A stretch of 47,118 bases of DNA from Proteobacteria bacterium ST_bin16 (GTDB lineage Bacteria; Pseudomonadota; Gammaproteobacteria; Burkholderiales; Nitrosomonadaceae): NCBI GenBank assembly GCA_002083595.1, contig MSXT01000032.1:1-47118 (forward strand), written 5' to 3'. Shown one piece after another: positions 17,803 to 26,415 of the stretch. The notes beneath the pieces were generated by a model that saw nothing but the letters and a program-made list of their open reading frames with translations, did no database searches and was not told the DNA's origin. The stretch's first letter is position 1. Every line of letters starts with the position of its first letter. A program made the translations under genes and the position numbers.

Positions 17803-18516
17803 ATGACCCAGAGTCATTCTGATGACACAAAAATAGCGGTCGAATCATCAATCATGAAAAAAATTTCCCGCAGAAAAATGATCCAGTTCGGTGTATTGAG
17901 CGGTCTAGCCAGTGCGCTTGGCATCAATGGTAGTTTTGCCAAAGCATCGGTGCTGATACCGACTCCCAATGAAACCGAAGGGCCGTTTTATCCGGTGAAA
18001 GATCAACAAGACAAAGATGCCGATTTAACGCAAATTAAGGGGCATACCGCTGCTGCGCAAGGCCAGCACATTGTGGTGAGCGGTCAAATTCAGGATATTG
18101 CGGGACATCCCGTTGCACAGGCCACATTGGATATTTGGCAGGCTGATGCCCATGGACGGTACCATCATCCGCGCGATCCTAATCCAGCGCGTCCGGATGA
18201 AAATTTCCAAGGCTGGGCGATCATCCGTAGCGACGAGAACGGTTTATTCCGCTTCAAGACAGTGATGCCCGGCGCTTATCCCGCCAGCGGATCCTGGATC
18301 CGGCCGCCGCACATTCATTTTAAGGTGTCAAAACCAGGTTACCGTGTTATGACGACGCAAATGTATTTTCCCGCCGAGAAGCTCAATCACAGCGATTTAT
18401 TGTTGAATGCAAAGTCCGAGCAGGAACGAGCTGCGATGACGGCGCGGTTGGTCGCCAAGCAAGGCAATTTACCCGTTTACGAGTACAATATCGTTCTTGA
18501 TTTACTTCGCCAATAA
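17803..18516 (+). CDS. Tat-exported intradiol ring-cleavage dioxygenase
   Basis: A 237-residue protein whose domain matches the protocatechuate/catechol intradiol dioxygenase family. The non-heme Fe(III) ligands are all present: Tyr120 (GRYHHP), Tyr159 (GAYPA), and His170 and His172 (PPHIHF). The N terminus carries a twin-arginine segment (SRRKMIQFG) followed by a hydrophobic stretch and SFAKA, so export by Tat to the periplasm is predicted. GGAGG lies 8 bases before this ATG; the ATG at 17788 overlaps that site and is rejected. The stop is 3 bases before trxB, so they are co-transcribed. No other aromatic-degradation gene is nearby. Confidence 0.88.
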   Translation: MTQSHSDDTKIAVESSIMKKISRRKMIQFGVLSGLASALGINGSFAKASVLIPTPNETEGPFYPVKDQQDKDADLTQIKGHTAAAQGQHIVVSGQIQDIAGHPVAQATLDIWQADAHGRYHHPRDPNPARPDENFQGWAIIRSDENGLFRFKTVMPGAYPASGSWIRPPHIHFKVSKPGYRVMTTQMYFPAEKLNHSDLLLNAKSEQERAAMTARLVAKQGNLPVYEYNIVLDLLRQ

Positions 18517-18519
18517 AAC

Positions 18520-19470
18520 ATGACAACCAAACACAATACATTGCTCATTCTGGGTTCCGGACCTGCCGGTTATACCGCCGCAGTCTATGCCGCGCGCGCC
18601 AATCTGAAACCGGTCTTGATCACCGGATTGGCGCAAGGCGGACAGTTGATGACCACAACCGATGTGGATAACTGGCCAGCCGATGCGATGGGCGTGCAAG
18701 GCCCTGAACTGATGGAGCGGTTTCAGAAGCACGCCGAGCGTTTTCAAACTGAAATTATTTTCGACCATATTCATACCGCAAAACTGACGGAAAAACCGAT
18801 TACGCTGATCGGCGACCAAGGCACTTACACCTGCGATGCGCTGATCATTGCGACCGGTGCTTCCGCACAGTATCTCGGTTTGCCGTCAGAAGAAGCGTTC
18901 ATGGGACGCGGTGTATCCGGTTGCGCGACCTGCGATGGGTTCTTCTACAAAGGGCAGGATGTGGCCGTGATCGGTGGCGGTAATACCGCAGTGGAGGAAG
19001 CGCTTTATCTGGCCAACATCGCGCGCAGTGTGACCGTGGTGCATCGACGCGATCAGTTCCGCTCGGAAAAAATTCTGATCGATAAATTGATGGAAAAAGT
19101 CCGCAACGGCAATATCAAACTGGCATTGAATCATGTGCTGGAAGAAGTGCTCGGCGATCAATCCGGCGTGACTGGCATGCGCATCAAAAGCACGCAGGAC
19201 AATGCCACACAGACGATCAATTTGCAGGGCGTATTCATCGCCATCGGCCATAAACCCAATACCGATATTTTTACCGGCCAGTTGGATATGGAAAATGGCT
19301 ATATCGTCACACGCGGCGGCGGTCAGGGCAACGCGACAGCGACTAGCATTCCCGGTGTTTTTGCTGCGGGCGATGTGCAGGATCACATTTACCGCCAAGC
19401 TGTTACAAGCGCCGCGAGCGGCTGCATGGCGGCATTGGATGCGGAAAAATACCTCGATCATTTGAAATAG
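18520..19470 (+). CDS. trxB: Thioredoxin reductase
   Basis: This 316-residue flavoprotein has an FAD-binding GSGPAGYTAAVYAAR segment, the redox-active pair CATCDG (Cys135 and Cys138, the E. coli numbering), an NADPH fold GGGNTAVEEALYL with the HRRDQFR arginines, and a C-terminal GVFAAGDVQD FAD motif. It transfers electrons from NADPH to thioredoxin. It begins 3 bases after the dioxygenase stop, so its expression is tied to that operon. No thioredoxin gene is nearby. Confidence 0.97.
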   Translation: MTTKHNTLLILGSGPAGYTAAVYAARANLKPVLITGLAQGGQLMTTTDVDNWPADAMGVQGPELMERFQKHAERFQTEIIFDHIHTAKLTEKPITLIGDQGTYTCDALIIATGASAQYLGLPSEEAFMGRGVSGCATCDGFFYKGQDVAVIGGGNTAVEEALYLANIARSVTVVHRRDQFRSEKILIDKLMEKVRNGNIKLALNHVLEEVLGDQSGVTGMRIKSTQDNATQTINLQGVFIAIGHKPNTDIFTGQLDMENGYIVTRGGGQGNATATSIPGVFAAGDVQDHIYRQAVTSAASGCMAALDAEKYLDHLK

Positions 19471-19513
19471 CTCATGCACCGGGAACCCTGCGGCAAGCAG
19501 TCAGTGATATTTG

Positions 19514-20062
19514 ATGAAGGACAAGAACTCCACGGAAGATGATGATGAAATGGCGCTGTTTCAAGCCGCGATGCGCGACGTAGCGCCGTTACCCGCCACC
19601 GGCACGGTGGTCCAGCATAAGCCCTCTATCCCGCCGATTCCCCGGAAAAGCATTCTGCAGGAACAGCTCGTTACAGCAGATACGCTTTCTGATCATATCG
19701 CCGTTGAAATGGAAGCAGGTGACGATTGGTCCTATGTGCGCCCCGGTATGCCGCGTCTGACATTGCGGAAATTGCGGCGCGGTCACTGGGGGATTCAGGA
19801 CAGTCTCGATCTGCATGGGTTTACTCGTGACGAAGCCAGGCAGGAATTAAGTATTTTCCTGAATGCTTGTTTGCAAAATAAGTTTCGCTGTATCCGCGTC
19901 ATTCACGGGAAAGGATTGAGCTCGAAGAATCGCGAACCGGTTCTGAAAACCCGGATTGGAAACTGGCTGCTGCAACACGCGGATGTGCTGGCTTTTTGCC
20001 AAGCTAGGGCGGGAGACGGCGGTGGCGGTGCAATCCTGGTTTTGCTTAAAAGCACAGCATAG
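19514..20062 (+). CDS. Smr-domain protein
   Basis: The 182-residue protein has a variable N-terminal half (with LPATGTVVQHKPSIPPIPRK) and a C-terminal Smr domain showing LDLHGFTRDEA, IRVIHGKGLSSK and the GGGGAILVLLK end. The Smr domain is related to the C terminus of MutS2. Stand-alone proteobacterial forms are putative nucleases; E. coli YdaL/SmrA and SmrB (YfcN) are examples, and SmrB cleaves mRNA at collided ribosomes. Whether this one does so is inference. The ATG at 19514 is used; the TTG just before it is an alternative. It follows trxB by 43 bases. Confidence 0.85.
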   Translation: MKDKNSTEDDDEMALFQAAMRDVAPLPATGTVVQHKPSIPPIPRKSILQEQLVTADTLSDHIAVEMEAGDDWSYVRPGMPRLTLRKLRRGHWGIQDSLDLHGFTRDEARQELSIFLNACLQNKFRCIRVIHGKGLSSKNREPVLKTRIGNWLLQHADVLAFCQARAGDGGGGAILVLLKSTA

Positions 20063-20080
20063 TTTGATCGGATCTTACCT

Positions 20081-20452
20081 TTACAGCGAAGGACTCGATT
20101 CCTGCGGAAAAGCTTTTTCGTATTTGCTTTGGCACTCAATACAGCGCTGTGCGGACGGGTATGCCAGTAAACGTTCAAACCCGATTTCATTGCCGCAATC
20201 AATACAATCGCCGAATTCCAGCTCGTTGAGATACTCCATCGACATTTCCAGCTCGCGCATCTCGTTGATCTGCCGGTCGATCAGCGCGGTATCGATATCG
20301 TCCGGGGTATTGTTTATATATTCCGCCAGCTCAGAATCACGGATACCGCTGGTATGCGCCAATTCATTTTGAACCTCTTCCTGCAACGCAAGATATCGCT
20401 CATGGAGTGCGGTTTTTAACTGCGCTAACTGATCTTCTGTGAAATTTGCCAT
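20081..20452 (-). CDS. DksA/TraR-type C4 zinc-finger protein
   Basis: A 123-residue protein with an N-terminal coiled-coil region rich in Glu/Leu and a four-cysteine zinc finger CIDCGNEIGFERL...CIECQSKYE near the C terminus. That is the TraR/DksA arrangement, which inserts into the RNA polymerase secondary channel. It is shorter than housekeeping DksA (about 150 residues), and the first residues lack the DksA N-terminal extension. It is probably a secondary DksA-like regulator. The gene converges with the Smr gene, 18 bases apart. Confidence 0.85.
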   Translation of the reverse strand: MANFTEDQLAQLKTALHERYLALQEEVQNELAHTSGIRDSELAEYINNTPDDIDTALIDRQINEMRELEMSMEYLNELEFGDCIDCGNEIGFERLLAYPSAQRCIECQSKYEKAFPQESSPSL

Positions 20453-20553
20453 TCAGTCTCCTTTCAATTTTAGCTTTCATATATTGTCTGAGATGTGATT
20501 TTCAATCCTTGATCGAAGTCAAATGAACATGTCTCCATCACGGCTCTACCGGA

Positions 20554-21090
20554 TCAAACCGCTTGTAAATGCTTCAAATCAGCGATCACTTCGGCAGAGT
20601 TACGGGCTGCACTCGCTGACAGATACATCCTTGCGATTTTTCCCTGCGGATCGATCAAGAAAGTATTGCGCTGGGCGAATTTGATAATGCCCAGATTAAT
20701 CAGGGAATGATAACGTGCCGCCGTTTCGGTTGTGGTATCCGCCAGCAATGGAAATTGCAGCTGAAACTTCTTAGCGAAATCAGCATGACTGTTTGTGTCA
20801 TCGACACTCACGCCGACCACGTCAGCGCCCAAGTCCACTAATTCCTGCAAGCCGTCACGAAAAGCGCACGCTTGTTTGGTGCAACCGGGCGTATCGTCCT
20901 TGGGATAAAAATACATTGCCAGCCATTTGCCGTGAAAATCAGCCAAAGTGTGCGTCTTTCCATGCTGATCAGTCAATTTGAAATCGGGCGCAAGCTGACC
21001 CAGCTCGAGTGACTTTCTATTTCTGGAAAAAAACCAAAACATGAATCCCAGCGTGAGGATTGATAAGGTAATAGCCAACCATTCCATCAT
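20554..21090 (-). CDS. Membrane-anchored peroxiredoxin, BCP/PrxQ family
   Basis: The AhpC/TSA-type thioredoxin fold has the peroxidatic Cys in DDTPGCTKQAC; the second Cys five residues later is the resolving residue typical of PrxQ. Unlike cytosolic Bcp, it starts with a hydrophobic helix (WLAITLSILTLGFMFWFF) that would anchor the enzyme to the membrane. The start is the ATG with AAGGA about 10 bases upstream; total length 178 residues. It lies 10 bases after the stop of the MFS gene and is presumably co-transcribed. It reduces peroxides using thiols; trxB is 1.1 kb away. Confidence 0.88.
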   Translation of the reverse strand: MMEWLAITLSILTLGFMFWFFSRNRKSLELGQLAPDFKLTDQHGKTHTLADFHGKWLAMYFYPKDDTPGCTKQACAFRDGLQELVDLGADVVGVSVDDTNSHADFAKKFQLQFPLLADTTTETAARYHSLINLGIIKFAQRNTFLIDPQGKIARMYLSASAARNSAEVIADLKHLQAV

Positions 21091-21100
21091 ATTGTCGTCC

Positions 21101-22336
21101 TTATTCGTTGTTATTCGGATGCCGCAGCGGCCAGGCCCATAGCCGTAATAATACAATAGCCAGTAACGCCAGCAGACTGGCGAACATAAATGCGGCCGCC
21201 GCGTTGTATACGTGCCATATCACCCCGAACAATAGCCCCGCCGGGATGGCCGCGATACCGCTGACCAGATGATACCAGCCAAAAGCGGTACCACGTTCGT
21301 CAGGCGCAGCATAATCGCTAATCAACGCACGTTCGGCGCCCTCGCTCAAACCCATCAGCAAACCGTAAAAAACACTGATGATCCATAGCCCGGTGCCCGT
21401 TGCGGTCTGACTCAGCGCCAGAAACGATAGTGCGAGCGCAGACCAGCCGATTAGAATCAATGCGCCACGGCCGAAATGATCGGCTAATTGCCCTCCCTGC
21501 GTGGAAGTAATCGCCTTGGCGAGATTGAGCGCCGCCCATAGCAGCAGTAATTCAACCACACCGATACCTAACTCATGACCGAATAGCAAAATAAAAGTTT
21601 CAGAGGCGCGTGCGAAGGTGAACAGCATCAGTACCCATAAGTAATGCTGCATCGGCACGGATAAGGCAGACCAGCGCAACGGCGTAAGTACCCGCTGCGC
21701 TGTTGGAGATGGGACTTGGCTGGCCGTGGTTTCTTTCACTCCCGCGCCCAAAAGCGCCACCGCAACAAAACCGGGTACTGCCGACCATAGAATCACTTCA
21801 CTCAGACTTAAATCCGACCACGCCAGAATAGCCGCAGCCGCCAGAGCACCGGCAACCGCGCCGGCATTATCCAATGCGCGATGAAAACCGAATGCATAGC
21901 CGCGGATCTGAGGCGGTGTCGCATCGGCGACCATCGCATCACGCGGCGCGCTGCGCAATCCCTTGCCAATACGATCCACGCTCCGCAGCAATAATACAGC
22001 CAGCCAGGAACCCGCCAAGCCAAGGAGTGGACGCGCCAGATTGGAAAGCGTGTAACCCGCCAACGCCAGCTTTTTACGCCGCCCGCTCATCACATCGGAA
22101 TGCCGTCCCGCCCATAACTTCAGAAAACAGGCCAGTGCATCCGCAACCCCTTCGATCAATCCCAGCGCAATCGGCCCCGCAGCCAGTACAGTTGCCAGCA
22201 AAATGGGGATCAATGGCACCACGATATCGGATGCAAAATCATTGAAAAAACTGACTAATCCTAGAACAACAACTGTTCTCGGCAGTTTCTCTGAAGTTTC
22301 TGGACTTGGAGGATCCGGCTGATCAGGTTTATTCAT
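21101..22336 (-). CDS. MFS transporter
   Basis: A 411-residue protein with about 12 transmembrane segments. The intracellular loop motif after helix 2 is GRHSDVMSGRRKKLA, and the second half repeats GGQLADHFGRGALI. The N terminus is a Pro/Glu/Asp-rich cytoplasmic tail (PDQPDPPSPETSE). The substrate is unknown; family relatives are annotated only as MFS permeases. It is the first gene of a two-gene unit with the membrane-anchored peroxiredoxin. Confidence 0.85.
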   Translation of the reverse strand: MNKPDQPDPPSPETSEKLPRTVVVLGLVSFFNDFASDIVVPLIPILLATVLAAGPIALGLIEGVADALACFLKLWAGRHSDVMSGRRKKLALAGYTLSNLARPLLGLAGSWLAVLLLRSVDRIGKGLRSAPRDAMVADATPPQIRGYAFGFHRALDNAGAVAGALAAAAILAWSDLSLSEVILWSAVPGFVAVALLGAGVKETTASQVPSPTAQRVLTPLRWSALSVPMQHYLWVLMLFTFARASETFILLFGHELGIGVVELLLLWAALNLAKAITSTQGGQLADHFGRGALILIGWSALALSFLALSQTATGTGLWIISVFYGLLMGLSEGAERALISDYAAPDERGTAFGWYHLVSGIAAIPAGLLFGVIWHVYNAAAAFMFASLLALLAIVLLRLWAWPLRHPNNNE

Positions 22337-22366
22337 GGTGTGATATTAGCGTAAAATATCAAGTTC

Positions 22367-22442
22367 GCCCTGGTAGCTCAGTGGATAGAGCAACCCCCTC
22401 CTAAGGGGTAGGTCGCACGTTCGATTCGTGTTCAGGGCGCCA
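22367..22442 (+). tRNA. tRNA-Arg (anticodon CCU)
   Basis: All four arms can be drawn: acceptor GCCCTGG with TCAGGGC (one G-U), a D-arm with GCTC/GAGC, the anticodon arm ACCCC-CTCCTAA-GGGGT giving anticodon CCT, and the T-arm GCACG-TTCGATT-CGTGT. The discriminator is G and CCA is encoded. It decodes the rare AGG codon. It lies divergent from the MFS gene. Confidence 0.95.
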
Positions 22443-22604
22443 TAAGCAGCACATAATAAATATGTGCCCTAAAGACGATGAGATCAATTATATCCGGTTG
22501 GTTGATGTTTGATTAAACTGTGCCAATCGTCATCCAGCTAGCGCATCCGCACAGTTATACCGGATTCAGGTGGTAAAAGAAGAAGTGGACTGACAGAACG
22601 GATT

Positions 22605-22623
22605 CAAAATCGCGAATTTCGCG
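22605..22623 (-). terminator. Probable terminator of pilU
   Basis: CGCGA-ATT-TCGCG (22611-22623) is a perfect short hairpin just beyond the pilU stop. On the minus strand it is followed by ATTTTG, a weak U-tract. Confidence 0.4.
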
Positions 22624-22631
22624 CTCTGTTC

Positions 22632-23768
22632 TTATGTGATTGCCAGATGCGCAATGCCAGAATTAAGATCCTGCGATTTAGCTTCAGCGCCTTCCAGCTT
22701 AATTTGCAGGCGCAGTTCATTCATTGAATCCGCGTTACGCAATGCGTCTTCATAACTGATTTTTCCCGCTTCATACAGCTCGAATAGCGCCATATCGAAG
22801 GTTTGCATGCCGAGTTCACGGGATTTTTTCATGATATCTTTGATCTCGTGAACATTTCCCTTGAAAATCAAATCCGCGATCAGGGGCGAATTAAGCAGCA
22901 CCTCGATCGCGGCAACTCGCCCTTTGCTGTCTTTGGCCGGTATCAACCGTTGTGCAACGAGGGATCGCAAATTCAGCGATAAATCCATCAGCAACTGTGC
23001 CCGGCGTTCTTCCGGGAAGAAATTGATGATCCGGTCCAACGCCTGGTTGGCGCTGTTGGCGTGCAGCGTGCCCATGCACAGATGACCGGTTTCAGCGAAG
23101 GCAATCGCATGTTCCATGGTTTCACGGTCACGGATCTCGCCGATGAGAATGGCATCCGGCGCTTGCCGCAAAGTGTTTTTCAGCGCCGCTTCCCACGATT
23201 CGGTATCGACGCCGACTTCCCGCTGCGTAATAACGCAGTTGATGTGCTCGTGCACATATTCGACCGGGTCTTCGATGGTGATGATATGGCCGTAGCTATT
23301 TTTATTGCGATGCCCGATCAGTGCGGCCATGGATGTGGATTTTCCCGAACCGGTGCCGCCGACAAAAATGACCAGGCCGCGTTTGCTCATCACCACTTCT
23401 TTCAGCACTTGCGGCAACCCCAAATCGTCAAATTCGGGGATTTTGGTAGTGATGGTACGCAGCACCAAACCAACCCTTTGCTGCTGCACAAAGGCATTAA
23501 CCCGGAACCGCCCTATTCCGGCGGGACTGATTGCGAAGTTGCATTCCTTGGTGGCATCGAACTCCACCGCCTGTTTGTCGTTCATGATCGCGCGCGCAAG
23601 CATTTCGGTATGTTGCATGCTCAAGGATTGTTGCGATACCGGTGTCATTTTTCCGTCAATTTTCATCGCTGGTGGAAAACCGGCGGTAATAAACAAATCG
23701 GAGGCTTTCTTGCTGAGCATTAAGCGCAGTAAATCCGACATAAATTTTGATGCTTGTTCCTTATCCAT
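22632..23768 (-). CDS. pilU: Type IV pilus retraction ATPase PilU
   Basis: A 378-residue secretion-superfamily ATPase with Walker A GGTGSGKSTSM, Asp box DAILIGEIRDRETM and His box GHLCMGTLHANS. The C-terminal extension beyond residue 345 and the wording of the motifs fit PilU rather than PilT. PilU assists PilT in pilus retraction under load and needs PilT for function. It lies just downstream of pilT on the same strand, with a 38-base gap from pilT stop to pilU start counting from the annotated ends. A short hairpin follows. Confidence 0.95.
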   Translation of the reverse strand: MDKEQASKFMSDLLRLMLSKKASDLFITAGFPPAMKIDGKMTPVSQQSLSMQHTEMLARAIMNDKQAVEFDATKECNFAISPAGIGRFRVNAFVQQQRVGLVLRTITTKIPEFDDLGLPQVLKEVVMSKRGLVIFVGGTGSGKSTSMAALIGHRNKNSYGHIITIEDPVEYVHEHINCVITQREVGVDTESWEAALKNTLRQAPDAILIGEIRDRETMEHAIAFAETGHLCMGTLHANSANQALDRIINFFPEERRAQLLMDLSLNLRSLVAQRLIPAKDSKGRVAAIEVLLNSPLIADLIFKGNVHEIKDIMKKSRELGMQTFDMALFELYEAGKISYEDALRNADSMNELRLQIKLEGAEAKSQDLNSGIAHLAIT

Positions 23769-23806
23769 AATGCACTCCCGGAATTCAACTCAACTGAACT
23801 GGCCGA

Positions 23807-24850
23807 TCAACCCCTGAAATTATCTTTATTCATCGCTTGCGTTCTGGCTTCGGCCATTGAAATCACGCCGCGCTTCACCAGATCGGTCAAATTCTGATCC
23901 AACGTTTGCATGCCAGCATTTTGGCCCGTCTGAATCGCCGAATACATTTGCGCAACTTTTCCTTCCCGTATCAGATTACGGATTGCCGGTGTGCCAATCA
24001 TGATCTCATGCGCCGCCACGCGGCTTTTGCCATCCTTGGTTCGCAACAATGCTTGAGAAATTACCGCACGTAACGACTCGGACAGCATCGCACGAATCAT
24101 TTCCTTTTCTTCGGCAGGGAAAACATCAATGATACGATCAATCGTTTTAGCGGCGGAACTGGTATGCAATGTGCCGAAAACCAAGTGACCAGTCTCGGCC
24201 GCCGTCATCGCCAAGCGGATGGTTTCCAGGTCACGTAACTCACCAACCAAAATAATATCCGGATCTTCCCGCAAGGCTGAGCGCAAGGCATTCGAGAAAC
24301 TCAGGGTATCCTTTCCCACTTCACGCTGATTAATCAGACACTTCTTGCTTTCATGTACAAACTCGATGGGATCTTCAAGAGTCAGGATATGTCCATAATC
24401 ATTTTCGTTGATGTCGTTGATCATTGCCGCCAGCGTGGTTGACTTGCCTGAGCCGGTGGGGCCTGTCACCAAAACCACCCCGCGCGGTTGCTTGGCAATT
24501 TCAGCAAATATTTTGGGCGCTTTAATATCTTCCAGGCTCAATACTTTTGACGGGATCGTCCGCATCACTGCGGCGGCGCCGCGTTGCGTATTGAAGGCAT
24601 TGACACGAAAACGGGCGAGGTTCGGCACCGCAAAAGAAAAATCACACTCCAGGTGCTCTTCATAAGATTTTCGCTGACCGTCGTTCATAATGTCGTACAC
24701 CATCGCATGTACTTCCTTATGCCCCATCTCCGGTAGATTGATGCGGCGGATCTCGCCATGCACCCGGATCAGGGGTGGCATTCCGGCCGATAAGTGCAAG
24801 TCCGAAGCGCTATTTTTAACGACAAATGCAAGCAGCTCTACGATATTCAT
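23807..24850 (-). CDS. pilT: Type IV pilus retraction ATPase PilT
   Basis: From the ATG giving MNIVELLAFVVKNSASDLHLSAG the protein is 347 residues, the normal PilT length. Walker A GPTGSGKSTT, Asp box DPDIILVGELRDLETI, His box GHLVFGTLHTSS and the C-terminal AIRNLIREGK of PilT are all present. It powers pilin depolymerisation for twitching and DNA uptake. The open frame extends to 24961 but the additional residues do not belong to the family and AGAGGG precedes this ATG. The yggS-type neighbour common in other species is absent; a degenerate EAL-HDOD gene stands upstream instead. Confidence 0.96.
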   Translation of the reverse strand: MNIVELLAFVVKNSASDLHLSAGMPPLIRVHGEIRRINLPEMGHKEVHAMVYDIMNDGQRKSYEEHLECDFSFAVPNLARFRVNAFNTQRGAAAVMRTIPSKVLSLEDIKAPKIFAEIAKQPRGVVLVTGPTGSGKSTTLAAMINDINENDYGHILTLEDPIEFVHESKKCLINQREVGKDTLSFSNALRSALREDPDIILVGELRDLETIRLAMTAAETGHLVFGTLHTSSAAKTIDRIIDVFPAEEKEMIRAMLSESLRAVISQALLRTKDGKSRVAAHEIMIGTPAIRNLIREGKVAQMYSAIQTGQNAGMQTLDQNLTDLVKRGVISMAEARTQAMNKDNFRG

Positions 24851-25034
24851 AGTGACACCCTCTTGTGACAATGCAAAATGTAACGTGAAACATTTGGATA
24901 AGAATTGATGACCGCAAGGATCAGGATCTGAATCAACCCGCTTGTTAACGGATAGGGGCAATAAAAAATTGAATGCAGCTGGTTTAGAAATTCAAGCTTC
25001 TTCAGATCAGCAGTTATAAGCATTACATCGATTT

Positions 25035-26276
25035 CTATGCCGTCTGGTTGACGGCATCGCTGATCCGGTGAGCCCAGGCTGTAGCTTCCAGTTCCAATCG
25101 GGTGAATTCTTCCATGCTGAGAAATCCCAGTTCCAACAGCATCGTTGAAGCTATTTCGGATTCACCTTTTTCATACGCTTCGATCAATGCAAGTTGATAT
25201 CCAAGCGATCCGCGGCGCGTCAGCAAGGCTTCGCTCATGTCTTTTTGTATACTGAGGGTGCCCACAAGCTCGGACATCTCGATTCCCAGCAATGTATCCA
25301 GCAATGACAAAACACCGACCATAAACGCGCGATCTTGGTGGTTTTTATCATGTGGGCGATCCGCGATGGCAATCGACTCCAATAGTTTGCCCCGCACGGT
25401 TGCTGTTTGCATCAAGGCATCGGAAGTGCCGCCATCCCTTTGCTTGGCGGCGTAAAGCAGAATCTGCACCCAGCGTTGCAGTTGCTTGCGGCCCAGAATC
25501 ATAATGGCCCGTTTGATCGAGTTAATCGTGCTCGGCAAGCCATTGGCAGCCGAATTCACCATGCGCAAGAGGTTATAGCTCAAACCGGGCTGGTATTTGA
25601 GTTCGTTCTCAATATCGCCCACCTCACTATCTCTGACCACCAGCAACAAAAGCTTCAACAGGGATAGTTTGGATGGATCAATCCGTTTTCCCGAAATAAT
25701 CTCCGGTTTTGCAAAATAGAATCCTTGCAGCATTTGAAAATTCAGTGCAATGCAGTTTCTGGCAATCTCCTGGCTTTCAACTTTCTCGGCTAACAGCAGC
25801 ACCGGCCAGCGCCTTAATCGCTTCACCAGACTCAGCAAATCCTGCTGGCTCAGTGCCGTAATATTGATCTTCACCACATTAATGAGCGGCATGATGCGAT
25901 CAAATCGCGCATCCAGGTGGGTCACATTGGAAAGCGCTAGCTGATAGCCTTTTTGTTTCAGAAAGGAACAGCGCTGAATGATCTCATCGTTAATTTCCAC
26001 GCTTCTTAAAATTTCCAGCACGACATGTTTTTTGGGCAGCATGCAAATGGTATCGTTAAGCAGCAACTTGTCGTCCACCTTAATAAAACCGCGCCGCTTA
26101 CCAATGACATTCTCTATGCCTAACTGCCCATAGGTATCGATAATGACGTTTGCGGAAGCTGCGGAGTTATCGGTTATCGAAACGACATTGTGTTGATCGG
26201 AGCGGAATAAAAGCTCATATGCCACCAAATTTTTTTTGTTATCAAGGATCGGCAATCTGCCTAGATAAACTTCCAT
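25035..26276 (-). CDS. Degenerate EAL plus HDOD signalling protein (YuxH-like)
   Basis: A 413-residue protein. The first ~200 residues follow the EAL fold (MEVYLGRLPILDN, then YELLFRS in place of the EAL motif, then AEKVES), but the DDFGTG-type metal motif is missing (LALSNVTHLDARFD), so cyclic-di-GMP hydrolysis is unlikely. Residues ~205-400 form an HDOD domain (LLRMVNSAANGLPSTINSIKRAIMILG). Proteins of this design in other bacteria link c-di-GMP signalling to motility and pili. Its place directly upstream of pilTU supports a role in twitching control, by inference. Confidence 0.88.
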   Translation of the reverse strand: MEVYLGRLPILDNKKNLVAYELLFRSDQHNVVSITDNSAASANVIIDTYGQLGIENVIGKRRGFIKVDDKLLLNDTICMLPKKHVVLEILRSVEINDEIIQRCSFLKQKGYQLALSNVTHLDARFDRIMPLINVVKINITALSQQDLLSLVKRLRRWPVLLLAEKVESQEIARNCIALNFQMLQGFYFAKPEIISGKRIDPSKLSLLKLLLLVVRDSEVGDIENELKYQPGLSYNLLRMVNSAANGLPSTINSIKRAIMILGRKQLQRWVQILLYAAKQRDGGTSDALMQTATVRGKLLESIAIADRPHDKNHQDRAFMVGVLSLLDTLLGIEMSELVGTLSIQKDMSEALLTRRGSLGYQLALIEAYEKGESEIASTMLLELGFLSMEEFTRLELEATAWAHRISDAVNQTA

Positions 26277-26415
26277 CCCATCTGCTCCTGTAACTTTACG
26301 CTGTCCTGCTGATTTTTGTTTATCGTCCCGGATAGGATCAACTTGAGCTTTTGTTTTATGGAAATAACATGATGAAATAATTCAATTAATATGAAACTTT
26401 ATAATGCCATGATGA

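Noticed and set aside
22367..22442. tRNA-Arg(CCU) as a second integration site
   Set aside because: The gene is intact and I see no duplicated 3' end nearby; pilU and MFS neighbours look ancestral.
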